Assembly: GCF_900177295.1 (NCBI RefSeq)
Contig: NZ_FWZX01000006.1
Coordinates: forward strand, 1 to 64,000
Source of the DNA: Tistlia consotensis USBA 355
Lineage (GTDB): Bacteria > Pseudomonadota > Alphaproteobacteria > Kiloniellales > DSM-21159
Direction: 5' to 3'
Length of the DNA: 64,000 bases
The notes beneath the pieces are model-generated. The model was not told the DNA's origin. It saw only the letters and a list, made by a program, of their open reading frames with translations, and searched no databases. Of this stretch, positions 1 through 9,275 are shown piece after piece (position 1 is the stretch's first letter; each line of letters starts with the position of its first letter). A program made the position numbers and the translations under genes.

Positions 1-1
1 C

Positions 2-1192
<1,191 letters not shown>

Positions 1193-1258
1193 CGTTCTTC
1201 TTCGATCCTGCTCTACGACTGCCCAAACTCACGATGCCCGCCTGCGGGCCCGCCGCGC

Positions 1259-1332
1259 TGGAGCGGGTGACGGGAATCGAACCCGCATGACCAGCTTGGA
1301 AGGCTGGGGCTCTACCATTGAGCTACACCCGC
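1259..1332 (-). tRNA. tRNA-Gly (anticodon TCC)
   Basis: A 74-nt cloverleaf with the 3' CCA encoded. The acceptor stem GCGGGTG pairs with CACCCGC. The anticodon stem CCAGC/GCTGG encloses the loop CTTCCAA, giving anticodon TCC. The T arm contains GGTTCGATTCC. It lies between tRNA-Tyr and tuf on the same strand. Confidence 0.97.
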
Positions 1333-1439
1333 AAGCGCGAACCCGTCCCAACCGAACATCCACGACGATACCGCCCCCGAAACATGCCCCAGCGTGACCG
1401 GTCGGGAGCGGGCATCTCATCCTTCGTCATCTGCAGGGG

Positions 1440-1524
1440 TGGTGGAGGGGGTTGGATTCGAACCAACGTAGGCGAAGCCAACGGATTTACAGTCCGTCCC
1501 CTTTAACCACTCGGGCACCCCTCC
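1440..1524 (-). tRNA. tRNA-Tyr (anticodon GTA)
   Basis: An 85-nt class II tRNA with a long variable arm and encoded CCA. The acceptor stem begins GGAGGGG. The anticodon loop CTGTAAA gives GTA. The T arm contains GGTTCGAATCC. It is the first gene of the tRNA-Tyr, tRNA-Gly, tuf unit. Confidence 0.97.
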
Positions 1525-1551
1525 GGCGGCCCCTGCGAGCGAGGACCGCGA

Positions 1552-1579
1552 ACTATGGTGATTTGGCTCTCACTGTCAA
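1552..1579 (-). promoter_or_regulatory. Sigma-70-type promoter of the tRNA-Tyr/tRNA-Gly/tuf unit
   Basis: On the minus strand a perfect -35 hexamer TTGACA (1574-1579) is followed after 16 bases by CATAGT (1552-1557), four of six matches to the -10 consensus. The tRNA-Tyr 5' end lies 27 bases further on, a fitting distance for a stable-RNA promoter. No other good promoter was seen before tuf, so it probably drives all three genes. Confidence 0.7.
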
Positions 1580-1678
1580 CCGCTAAGACAAGACAAAGAC
1601 CCACAATCCGCCATCCCGAAAATAGCGGACGTGGGCCTTGTTCGGCACCTTGCTTGTAGGCCAATAGTAGTCCCCAGC

Positions 1679-2629
1679 ATGAGCAAGCGCAAGACCACCC
1701 CGGCCGGCCGAGCCCGCCAGGCCCAGAACCGCCCGCCGCACGGCGGCCAGGCCGAGCGCGCCCAGGGCGCCCGCCCCCCGTCCGGCGAACGCCCCGAGCG
1801 CCGGCACAGCGGCCAAGGGCCGCACCCGGGCCGCCCGCGCGGCGACTCCGGCCGTCCCCGGGCCGCCGGCGGCGGCCTCTGGCTGCACGGCGTCCATGCC
1901 GTGGTCGCCGCCCTCGCCAATCCGCGGCGGACCTGCCACCGCCTGCTCGTCACCGAGGAGGCGCTGAAGCGCGAGCAGGCCGCGCTCGGCCCGGCCCTGG
2001 CCGCCCGGCCGGGCCTGCAGCCCGAGACGGTCGAGCGGGCGGCGCTCGACGCGCTGCTCGGCGAGGAGGCCGTGCACCAGGGCCTGGCGCTGGCCGTGGC
2101 ACCGCTCGCCCAGCCCGATCTCGAGGGCCTGCTGAAGCGCCACGCCGAGGGGCCGGCGCTGCTGCTCGCCCTCGACCAGGTGACCGACCCGCGCAACGTC
2201 GGCGCGATCCTGCGCTCGGCCGCCGCCTTCGGCGCGATCGGCCTGATCACCCCGGACCGCCACGCCGCGCCGGAGAGCGGCACCCTGGCCAAGGCCGCCT
2301 CGGGCGGGCTCGAGCTGGTGCCCTACCTGCCGGCCGGCAACCTGGCGGCGGCCATGGAGACCGCCAAGAAGCACGGCTTCTGGACCGTCGGCCTGGCCGG
2401 CGAGGCGAGCGAGGACCTGGCCGGCGCGACGCTGCCCGACCGGCTGCTGCTCTGCCTCGGCGCCGAGGGCCCGGGCCTCCGGCGCCTGACCCGCGAGCGC
2501 TGCGACTTCCTGGTCCGCCTGCCGGTCGCCGGTCCCTTGCGCGACCTCAACGTCTCGAACGCCGCCGCGGTCGCGCTCTACGAGCTCTGCGCCCGCCGGG
2601 GGCTGGCGCGCCCGCCGGCCGCCGGCTGA
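1679..2629 (+). CDS. rlmB: TrmH-family 23S rRNA (guanosine-2'-O)-methyltransferase, RlmB type
   Basis: A SPOUT methyltransferase expected to 2'-O-methylate a guanosine in 23S rRNA (G2251 in E. coli RlmB). Residues 1 to about 65 form a basic, Arg/Gly/Pro-rich low-complexity extension. The substrate-binding domain starts at LHGVHAVVAALANP. The three SPOUT motifs follow: TDPRNVGAILRSAAAFG, LCLGAEGPGL and NVSNAAAVALYE. The start ATGAGCAAGCGC was chosen because an upstream in-frame codon would add unlikely sequence. At 316 residues it is longer than E. coli RlmB because of the extension. It is divergent from the tRNA/tuf unit. Target specificity within the TrmH family cannot be proved from sequence. 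Confidence 0.9.
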   Translation: MSKRKTTPAGRARQAQNRPPHGGQAERAQGARPPSGERPERRHSGQGPHPGRPRGDSGRPRAAGGGLWLHGVHAVVAALANPRRTCHRLLVTEEALKREQAALGPALAARPGLQPETVERAALDALLGEEAVHQGLALAVAPLAQPDLEGLLKRHAEGPALLLALDQVTDPRNVGAILRSAAAFGAIGLITPDRHAAPESGTLAKAASGGLELVPYLPAGNLAAAMETAKKHGFWTVGLAGEASEDLAGATLPDRLLLCLGAEGPGLRRLTRERCDFLVRLPVAGPLRDLNVSNAAAVALYELCARRGLARPPAAG

Positions 2630-2750
2630 AGGCCCGCGCCCGCAGCGGTGCGGACGGCCGGGAACGGCCTCGCGTCCGGCCGCGGCGCCTGCCCCACGGC
2701 GCGAATCGACCGGGCGCTCCGGCAGTCCCGGAAGGTCGGCCGCGCGCCGG

Positions 2751-3131
2751 CTAGCCGGCGCGCGCGAAGGAGCGGATCAGCTTGAAGACGCTGTCCTTGA
2801 TCTCGCCCTCCGGCAGCTCGTTGAGCAGCCGGGCGACGCGGATCGTCTTGGTCGCGAGCGCCTCCTCGGGCTCGATCTCCGGCTGCTTCGGCGACCGGGA
2901 AGCGGCCTCCTCGAGACCGTCGTAGAAGTAGGTCACCGGCAGGTGCAGGATCCGGCTGATCTTGAAGAGCCGCCCGCTGCCGATCCGGTTCAGACCCTTC
3001 TCGTACTTCTGAATCTGTTGAAACGTGATCCCCAGCGCGTCGCCCAGCTCGGTCTGGCTCATCCCCCGCACGATCCGCGCCTCGCGCAGCCGCCGGCCGA
3101 TCTCGGCGTCCAGTTCGTCTCGCATCCCCAT
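2751..3131 (-). CDS. XRE-family helix-turn-helix regulator
   Basis: A 126-residue protein with an XRE-type helix-turn-helix at about residues 12-70, containing GMSQTELGDALGITFQQI and QKYEKGLNRI. This fold is common in small alphaproteobacterial regulators with a Cro/CI-like N-terminus and a short helical C-terminus (here ELPEGEIKDSVFKLIRSFA). No ligand or catalytic domain is visible. A second ATG two codons in is an alternative start. The gene is alone on its strand between rlmB (convergent) and puuR, so the target is unknown. Confidence 0.85.
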   Translation of the reverse strand: MGMRDELDAEIGRRLREARIVRGMSQTELGDALGITFQQIQKYEKGLNRIGSGRLFKISRILHLPVTYFYDGLEEAASRSPKQPEIEPEEALATKTIRVARLLNELPEGEIKDSVFKLIRSFARAG

Positions 3132-3416
3132 TCCTCACCCCGATCAACGACGCGGCGTCCCCTTCCGAGTCGTCTTAGAAAAACATTAACGCTAGCGCAG
3201 TGGGCGTGCGCGAACGTCCGCCCCCTGTCAAGCGGATCGAAAAGCCAAATCGTTTTTACATCCGGAGGTCTTCAACGAACTGCAGCATCGCTCGTCCCAA
3301 GGTCGTCTTATTCCCCTGAAACGGGCAAAGGTCGCCAGAAAGACGAACCAGGGTAGATGCCGCCCGCTCGGCTACGGCGTTCTGCTTTTCGACCATTGAA
3401 CAGCGGACGAGAAAAG

Positions 3417-3992
3417 TCAAAAGGTCGGTGGCGTGCAGGCTGACACGACTTCGGCCTCCTCGTGCCCGATATTGCGGAAGCGGTGCGGCTGGCGGCTGTC
3501 GAAGTAGTAGGCATCGCCGGCCTCCAGGACCCGGCGGGCACTGCCCACCGTCACCTCGAGCCGGCCGCGGACCACGACCCCGCCCTCCTCGGCGGCATGG
3601 CTGAGCATCGCCTCGCCGGTGTCCGCGCCCGGCGCGTAGCGCTCGTGCAGGATCTGCAGGCTCTTGCCCGAGAGGTCGCGGCCGACCTGGCGGTAGCTGA
3701 TGCGCCCGCCGGCGATCTCCGAGAGCTCGCCGGCGGCGAAGAACACCGGGTCGCGCTGCACCGTCGGGCCCTCGAAGAAGCTGGCGAGGCTGATCGGCAC
3801 GCCGTCGAGGATCTTCTTCAGCAGGCCGACCGAGGGGCTGGTCTTGTTCTGCTCGATCAGCGAGACGACGCCATGGGAGACGCCGGCGCGCTTGGCCAGC
3901 GCGCGCTGCGACAGCCCCTGGTCCTCGCGCAGCTCGCGCAGCCGCTGCCCGAGATCGAAGTCGCCGCTGCCGTCCACGCTCGCCCCGCTCAA
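3417..3992 (-). CDS. puuR: PuuR-like HTH-cupin repressor of polyamine genes
   Basis: 191 residues with an XRE helix-turn-helix at about 14-70 (LSQRALAKRAGVSHG, SLIEQNKTSPSVGLLKKIL) and a C-terminal cupin at about 110-185 (EEGGVVVRGRLEVTVG, GDAYYFDSRQPHRFRN). This two-domain layout is that of E. coli PuuR, which represses putrescine utilisation and senses putrescine. It is divergent from bauA, and puuB and puuA lie about 4 kb away, which supports the assignment. The 128-bp divergent gap holds a perfect inverted repeat placed over candidate -35 elements on both sides. Specific inducer and targets are inferred. Confidence 0.85.
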   Translation of the reverse strand: MSGASVDGSGDFDLGQRLRELREDQGLSQRALAKRAGVSHGVVSLIEQNKTSPSVGLLKKILDGVPISLASFFEGPTVQRDPVFFAAGELSEIAGGRISYRQVGRDLSGKSLQILHERYAPGADTGEAMLSHAAEEGGVVVRGRLEVTVGSARRVLEAGDAYYFDSRQPHRFRNIGHEEAEVVSACTPPTF

Positions 3993-4019
3993 TCGCTCAA
4001 CATTCTAGACACGAAGGCC

Positions 4020-4083
4020 AGTATAGTCTCCCTAAGCAAGGCAATCGCAAGCCGATTGTCAAATTTCTTGATCGCTTCTATGC
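4020..4083. promoter_or_regulatory. Divergent puuR/bauA promoter region with candidate PuuR operator
   Basis: A perfect inverted repeat CAATCG-N5-CGATTG spans 4042-4058. Rightwards, TTGTCA (4056-4061), a 16-base spacer and CTATGC (4078-4083) form a candidate bauA promoter. Leftwards, on the minus strand, TTGCGA (4045-4050), a 19-base spacer and TATACT (4020-4025) form a candidate puuR promoter. The repeat overlaps both -35 elements, where a repressor would block both. Operator function is inferred. Confidence 0.5.
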
Positions 4084-4120
4084 TCCGCGGACCATTCGCC
4101 CCGAGCCTCAGAGGTGCCCC

Positions 4121-5473
4121 ATGGACGGCTCCGCCCTGCCGGTCAACGCCGACGCCGCGCCGAACAATCTCGAACCCTTCTGGATGCCCTTCACCTGGAA
4201 CCGCCGGTTCAAGCAGGAGCCGCTGCTGCTGGCCTCCGCCAAGGGCATGTACTACACCTCGGTCGAGGGCGAGCAGATCCTCGACGGCACCGCCGGCCTG
4301 TGGTGCTGCAACGCCGGCCACCGCCGCGAGCCGATCGTGCGCGCGGTGCAGGAGACGGTGGAGCACCTGGACTTCGCGCCGACCTTCCAGCTCGGCCATC
4401 CGCTGCCCTTCGAGCTCGCCAACCGCCTGTCGGCGATGGTGCCGGGCGACTACGACCACGTCGCCTTCTGCAACTCCGGCTCCGAGGCGGTCGACAGCGC
4501 GCTCAAGATCGCGCTGGCCTATCACCGGGTGCGCGGCGACGCCGCCCGGACCCGCCTGATCGGCCGCGAGCGCGGCTACCACGGCGTCGGCTTCGGCGGC
4601 ATCTCGGTCGGCGGCATCGTCAAGAACCGCATGTTCTTCGGCCCGCTGCTGAACGGCGTCGACCACATCCGCTCGACCCACGACCTGGAGCGCAACGCCT
4701 ACAGCCGCGGCCAGCCCGAGCACGGCGTCGAGTTCGCCGACGAGCTGGAGCGCCTGGTCGCCCTGCACGATCCCTCGACCATCGCCGCGGTCATCGTCGA
4801 GCCGGTCGCCGGCTCGACCGGCGTGCTGATCCCGCCGAAGGGCTACCTGGAGCGCCTGCGCGCGATCTGCGACAAGTACGGCATCCTGTTGATCTTCGAC
4901 GAGGTGATCACCGGATTCGGCCGGCTCGGCTCGGCCTTCGGGACCGAGCACTTCGGCGTGCAGCCCGACCTGATCACCTGCGCCAAGGGCCTGACCAACG
5001 GCGTCATCCCGATGGGCGCCGTGATCTGCCGCAAGGGCATCTACGAGGCCTTCACGGACTGGGCCGACGAGACCGGCCAGACCATCGAGCTGTTCCACGG
5101 CTACACCTACAGCGGCCATCCGGTCGCCGCCGCGGCCGGCCTCGCGACCCTGGCGCTCTACCAGGAGGAGCAGCTGTTCCAGCGCGCCGCCGACCTGGCG
5201 CCCTACTGGGAGCAGGCGGTCCACGGCCTCAAGGGCACGCGCCACGTCATCGACCTGCGCAACATCGGCCTGATCGCCGGCATCGAGCTGGAATCGCGGC
5301 CGGGCAAGGTCGGTGCCCGCGGCTACGAGGCCTTCCGCAAGGCCTTCGAGGCCGGCGCGCTGATCCGCGTCACCGGCGACATCATCGCCCTGTCGCCGCC
5401 GCTGATCATCGAGAAGGCCGAGATCGACCGGCTGTTCCAGACCGTGCGCGACGTGCTGCAGGCCCTGGACTGA
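4121..5473 (+). CDS. bauA: Omega-amino acid (beta-alanine):pyruvate aminotransferase
   Basis: Class III PLP-dependent aminotransferase that moves the amino group of beta-alanine or related omega-amino acids to pyruvate, giving L-alanine. The 450-residue length and the opening WMPFTWNRRFK, LDGTAGLWCCNAGH match the BauA group. The PLP motif is DEVITGFGRLG, with the Schiff-base lysine in CAKGLTNGVIPMG. Alanine dehydrogenase lies 61 bp downstream, so the alanine formed could be returned to pyruvate. PuuR is divergent upstream. A broader polyamine or GABA substrate range is possible. Confidence 0.9.
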   Translation: MDGSALPVNADAAPNNLEPFWMPFTWNRRFKQEPLLLASAKGMYYTSVEGEQILDGTAGLWCCNAGHRREPIVRAVQETVEHLDFAPTFQLGHPLPFELANRLSAMVPGDYDHVAFCNSGSEAVDSALKIALAYHRVRGDAARTRLIGRERGYHGVGFGGISVGGIVKNRMFFGPLLNGVDHIRSTHDLERNAYSRGQPEHGVEFADELERLVALHDPSTIAAVIVEPVAGSTGVLIPPKGYLERLRAICDKYGILLIFDEVITGFGRLGSAFGTEHFGVQPDLITCAKGLTNGVIPMGAVICRKGIYEAFTDWADETGQTIELFHGYTYSGHPVAAAAGLATLALYQEEQLFQRAADLAPYWEQAVHGLKGTRHVIDLRNIGLIAGIELESRPGKVGARGYEAFRKAFEAGALIRVTGDIIALSPPLIIEKAEIDRLFQTVRDVLQALD

Positions 5474-5534
5474 GCCGGACCGTCGCTGCCGCAGCGCATT
5501 CGTTAGCCATCATCATTCGGGGGAGGTCTGCGCC

Positions 5535-6653
5535 ATGCATATCGGCGTGCCCAAGGAGATCAAGGCCAAGGAGTTCCGCGTCGGGCTGACGCCCTCCTCG
5601 GTCCGCGAGCTGGTCCACCACGGCCACAAGGTCACCGTTGAGGCCAGCGCCGGCCTCGGCATCGGCTTCACCGACGAGCTGTACCGGGCGGCCGGCGCCG
5701 AGATCGCGCCCGACGCCGGGTCGGTCTTCGAGCGCGCCGAGATGATCGTCAAGGTCAAGGAGCCGCAGGCTTCCGAGATCGCCATGCTGCGCGAGGGGCA
5801 GCTGCTGTTCACCTACCTGCACCTGGCGCCCGACCTGCCGCAGACCGAGGGGCTGGTGAAGTCGGGCTGCATCGCGGTCGCCTACGAGACCGTGACCGAC
5901 CGGCTCGGCCGCCTGCCGCTGCTGGCGCCGATGAGCGAGGTCGCCGGGCGCATGTCGATCCAGGTCGGCGCCCACTGCCTGGAGAAGGAGCAGGGCGGCT
6001 CGGGCATGCTGCTCGGCGGCGTGCCCGGCGTCGCGGCCGCCAAGGTCGTGGTGCTCGGCGGCGGCGTCTCCGGCACCAACGCGACCCGCATGGCCATGGG
6101 CCTCGAGGCCCACGTCACGGTGATCGACAAGAACCTGCACCGGCTCTACGAGCTCGACCTGCAGTTCGGCGCGATGCTCAACACGATCTTCTCGACGGTC
6201 GACGCCATCGAGCAGCACGTGCTGACCGCCGACCTGGTGATCGGCGCAGTGCTGGTGCCGGGCGCCGAGGCGCCCAAGCTGGTGACCCGCGAGATGGTCA
6301 GGGCGATGAAGCCGGGCTCGGTGCTGGTCGACATCGCGATCGACCAGGGCGGCTGCTTCGAGACGTCGCGGGCGACGACCCACGACGATCCGACCTACGT
6401 CGTCGACGAGGTCGTGCACTACTGCGTCGCCAACATGCCCGGCGCCGTCGCGCGCACCTCGACCCAGGCGCTCAACAACGCGACCCTGCCCTTCACCCTG
6501 GCGCTCGCCGACAAGGGCTACCGCAAGGCCCTGGCCGACGATCCGCATCTGATGGCCGGCCTCAACGTCGCCAGGGGCCAGGTCACCTACAAGGCGGTCG
6601 CCGACGTGCACGGCCTGGCCTATGTGCCGCCGCAGGAGGCGCTCGGCCTCTGA
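5535..6653 (+). CDS. ald: Alanine dehydrogenase
   Basis: NAD-dependent oxidation of L-alanine to pyruvate and ammonia. The 372-residue length is standard. [15 protein letters not shown] at the N-terminus and the Rossmann glycine motif [18 protein letters not shown] near residue 175 are diagnostic. A GGGGGAGG ribosome site lies just before ATG. It follows bauA on the same strand, so the two genes could form a cycle in which alanine made by transamination is deaminated and the pyruvate acceptor regenerated. Confidence 0.95.
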   Translation: MHIGVPKEIKAKEFRVGLTPSSVRELVHHGHKVTVEASAGLGIGFTDELYRAAGAEIAPDAGSVFERAEMIVKVKEPQASEIAMLREGQLLFTYLHLAPDLPQTEGLVKSGCIAVAYETVTDRLGRLPLLAPMSEVAGRMSIQVGAHCLEKEQGGSGMLLGGVPGVAAAKVVVLGGGVSGTNATRMAMGLEAHVTVIDKNLHRLYELDLQFGAMLNTIFSTVDAIEQHVLTADLVIGAVLVPGAEAPKLVTREMVRAMKPGSVLVDIAIDQGGCFETSRATTHDDPTYVVDEVVHYCVANMPGAVARTSTQALNNATLPFTLALADKGYRKALADDPHLMAGLNVARGQVTYKAVADVHGLAYVPPQEALGL

Positions 6654-6744
6654 GCCGCACGCCCTCCTGCCGGCCTGCGGCGATCGGCCGCCTGCGTCGA
6701 AAATCGCCGTTGCCGCAGGGCAGGCGGCAGGGCAGCCTCGCCTC

Positions 6745-7167
6745 ATGATCCGAGGCCGCCGCCCCTTCCCGACGAGCCGACGTCCGCGGCGCCGCCGCGT
6801 GCGTGACAGCCTGGCCACGGCCGTTCTGGCCCTGGCGCTGCTGCTGCGCGCGCTGGTGCCGGCGGCCGAGGCCCTGCCCGGGCCCGACGGCGAGCCCCTG
6901 GTCATCTGCTCGGCGCTCGGCGGCGGCCTGCCGGCCGGGCCCGAGGAGGAACCGACCCGGACGCGGCCACGGCCGCCCTGGGATTGCCTGGCCTGCCAGG
7001 GACTCGCCTTCGGCCAGGCGGTGCTGCCGCAGCTCACGCTCCTGCCGCTCGCGTCCGGGCTCGCCCGGTCGCCGGCCTTCCCGCCGCCGCCGGCCGAGGT
7101 CGCCTTCGGCCAGGCGGTGACCAGCGTCCAGGCGCGGGCGCCCCCTGCTCCCCTCTCGCCGTCATGA
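6745..7167 (+). CDS. DUF2946-like small membrane or exported protein
   Basis: 140 residues. After a basic N-terminus comes a hydrophobic stretch (LATAVLALALLLRALVPAA), then two cysteine motifs, VICSALGG and DCLACQ, in the order seen in DUF2946 proteins. That family is often beside copper genes, and the next gene here, 68 bp on, encodes a PCu(A)C copper chaperone. The ATG at 6745 was chosen because it directly precedes the basic/hydrophobic start. Copper binding by the cysteines is inferred. Confidence 0.65.
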   Translation: MIRGRRPFPTSRRPRRRRVRDSLATAVLALALLLRALVPAAEALPGPDGEPLVICSALGGGLPAGPEEEPTRTRPRPPWDCLACQGLAFGQAVLPQLTLLPLASGLARSPAFPPPPAEVAFGQAVTSVQARAPPAPLSPS

Positions 7168-7235
7168 CCCAGCCGAAGACGGGCCGCCGGATGCGGCCCC
7201 GCACCATCGAGTCCGCGAGAGAGGGGAGCTTTCCC

Positions 7236-7745
7236 ATGCCGCGTTTCCTGACGCGCCTGAACATCATCCATCTGGTCGGCGCCGCCCTGGCGCTGCTGAT
7301 CGCCATGCTCGCCGTGGCCCAGGCCCACGAGTACCAGCTCGGCCAGCTGCACATCGACCATCCCTGGGCACGCGCCAGCGCCGGCCCGGCACCGACCGGC
7401 GCCGCCTACCTGACCATCGACAACAAGGGCACGCAGGCCGACCGCCTGATCGCCGTCGAGACCCCGGCCGCCAAGCGCGCCGAGATCCACCAGAGCCTGA
7501 TGGAGGGCGGCGTGATGAAGATGCGCGCCGTCGAGGGCGGCCTCGCCCTGCCGGCCGGCGCCAGCACGGCGCTCGCGCCCGGCGGCTACCACGTCATGCT
7601 GATGGGCCTGGTGAAGCCCCTCAAGGAGGGCGAGTCCTTCCCGATGACCCTGACCTTCGAGAAGGCCGGCAAGGTCGAGGTCGAAATCACGGTCGAGCCG
7701 ATCGGCTACAGCGGCGAGCACAAGATGAAGATGAAGACGAACTAG
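7236..7745 (+). CDS. Periplasmic copper chaperone PCu(A)C
   Basis: 169 residues. A signal peptide ends near residue 29 (LLIAMLAVAQA, then HEYQ). The mature protein has the family copper site, His and Met in AEIHQSLMEGGVMKM and the later YHVMLMGL. PCu(A)C proteins deliver Cu(I) to the CuA centre of cytochrome c oxidase together with Sco proteins. A Sco homologue and CtaG lie about 8 kb away. The tail HKMKMK may add metal-binding residues. A GAGAGGGGAG ribosome site precedes ATG, and a strong terminator follows. Confidence 0.9.
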   Translation: MPRFLTRLNIIHLVGAALALLIAMLAVAQAHEYQLGQLHIDHPWARASAGPAPTGAAYLTIDNKGTQADRLIAVETPAAKRAEIHQSLMEGGVMKMRAVEGGLALPAGASTALAPGGYHVMLMGLVKPLKEGESFPMTLTFEKAGKVEVEITVEPIGYSGEHKMKMKTN

Positions 7746-7792
7746 CCAGCCGCTTCGAGTCCCTACCCTAGGTCGGCATCGTCCGACCCCTC

Positions 7793-7830
7793 GGCCCCGT
7801 CCCGCACCATGCGGGACGGGGCCCTTTTTT
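7793..7830 (+). terminator. Rho-independent terminator after the copper chaperone gene
   Basis: A perfect 14-bp stem (7793-7806 with 7810-7823), three-base loop CCA, followed by C and six T. It lies 48 bp after the PCu(A)C stop and directly before the 3' end of convergent puuB. Read from the other strand the stem has no U tract. Confidence 0.9.
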
Positions 7831-7834
7831 CCTG

Positions 7835-9121
7835 CTACGGCCTGAGGTCCTTCAGGCGGAACCAGAGCATGGCCAGCGCCAGGGTCGGGGTGCGCAGCAG
7901 CTTGCCGCCGGGGAAGGTCGTGTGCGGCAGGCGGGCGAAGACGTCGAAGCGCTCGGCCTGGCCGCCGATCGCCTCGGCCAGCACGCGGCCGGCGATCGCG
8001 CTCATGGCGACGCCGTTGCCGGAGTAGCCCTGGGCGAAGAAGACGTTGGTGCCGACCCGGCCGAAGTGCGGCGAGCGCTCCATGGTGATCGCGACGAAGC
8101 CGCCCCAGGTGAACTCGAACCGGACGTCCGAGAGCTGCGGGAAGACCTGGCGCATCTTGCGGCCCATGGCCTGCGGCAGGTTCGGCGCGGTGATCCCGGA
8201 ATAGCTGACCCGGCCGCCGAACAGCATCCGCTGGTCCTTGGACAGGCGGTAGTAGTTCAGCACGAACTTGAGGTCGCAGATCGCCTCGTTCTTCGGGATC
8301 AGGCTCCGCGCCCGCTCTTCGCCGAGCGGCTCGGTCGCGCCGATGTAGGTGCCGACCGGCATGATCTTGCGCCGCGCCTCGGGCAGCAGGTTGCCGAGAT
8401 AGGCGTTGCAGGCGACCACGACGAACGTCGCCCTGACCTTGCCCTGCGCGGTCTCGACGACCGGGCTGGCGCCCCGGACGATGCGGGTGACGGCCGAGCC
8501 CTCGTGCAGCGCGGCGCCCGCCGCCGCCGCGGCCTCGGCCAGGCCCAGGCAGTAGTTGAGCGGATGCAGGTGGCCGGCGCCGGCGTCGGCCAGGCCGCCG
8601 ATGACCGTCGGCGAGTCGACGTGCGCGCGCGCCGCCTCGGGCGTCTCGACAAGGGTCAGCTTGTCATAGCCGTAGTCGCGCGACCACTCCTCCTGCCACT
8701 CGCGGCAGTCGTCGAGCTCGCGCGGCCGGTCGGCCGAGTTGAAGTAGCCCCAGGTCAGGTCGCAGTCGATGCCGTGCTTGCCGATGCGCTCGGCCAGCAG
8801 CCGCTTCGATTCCTCGGTCAGGTCGAACAGCTTGCGCGCGTCGTCCCGGCCGACCCAGGCGGCGACCTTGTCCATCGAGGAGGAGAAGGCCGAGCAGACC
8901 TGGCCGCCGTTGCGCCCCGAGGCGCCCCAGCCGATGCGCCGGGCCTCGAGCAGCACCACGGCGTAGCCGCGCTCGGCCAGCTCGAGCGCCGCCGAGAGGC
9001 CGGTGAAGCCGCCGCCGACGATGCAGACGTCGCAGGAGACCTCGCCGGCGAGCGGCGGGCGCTCCGGCGCCGGGTTGGCGGTGGCGGCATAGTAGGATTC
9101 GACGTGCGGCTCGCGCGGCAT
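7835..9121 (-). CDS. puuB: Gamma-glutamylputrescine oxidase
   Basis: FAD-dependent amine oxidase of the DAO superfamily, 428 residues. It converts gamma-glutamylputrescine to gamma-glutamyl-gamma-aminobutyraldehyde. The dinucleotide fold is VCIVGGGFTGLSAALELAE, followed by GWGASGRNGGQ, and the C-terminal FAD contact is FFAQGYSGNGVAMSA. The start at 9121 (MPREPHVESYY) fits the family. An upstream in-frame start would add a Pro-rich segment with no homology. It is divergent from puuA, the enzyme that makes its substrate, across 154 bp. Confidence 0.9.
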   Translation of the reverse strand: MPREPHVESYYAATANPAPERPPLAGEVSCDVCIVGGGFTGLSAALELAERGYAVVLLEARRIGWGASGRNGGQVCSAFSSSMDKVAAWVGRDDARKLFDLTEESKRLLAERIGKHGIDCDLTWGYFNSADRPRELDDCREWQEEWSRDYGYDKLTLVETPEAARAHVDSPTVIGGLADAGAGHLHPLNYCLGLAEAAAAAGAALHEGSAVTRIVRGASPVVETAQGKVRATFVVVACNAYLGNLLPEARRKIMPVGTYIGATEPLGEERARSLIPKNEAICDLKFVLNYYRLSKDQRMLFGGRVSYSGITAPNLPQAMGRKMRQVFPQLSDVRFEFTWGGFVAITMERSPHFGRVGTNVFFAQGYSGNGVAMSAIAGRVLAEAIGGQAERFDVFARLPHTTFPGGKLLRTPTLALAMLWFRLKDLRP

Positions 9122-9275
9122 GGCTCCTCGCGGTTCGTTGGGCCAAGGTTCGGGTGGGCCTGGTTCGGGCGGTCCCGCTTGCCACCCGGCCGGGGGCCGG
9201 TGTAGCTCAGGATGCGGCGGCCGCCCGGGACCACGGTCCTGGACAGCCACCACCCACGACTGAAGAGTTTATAGC

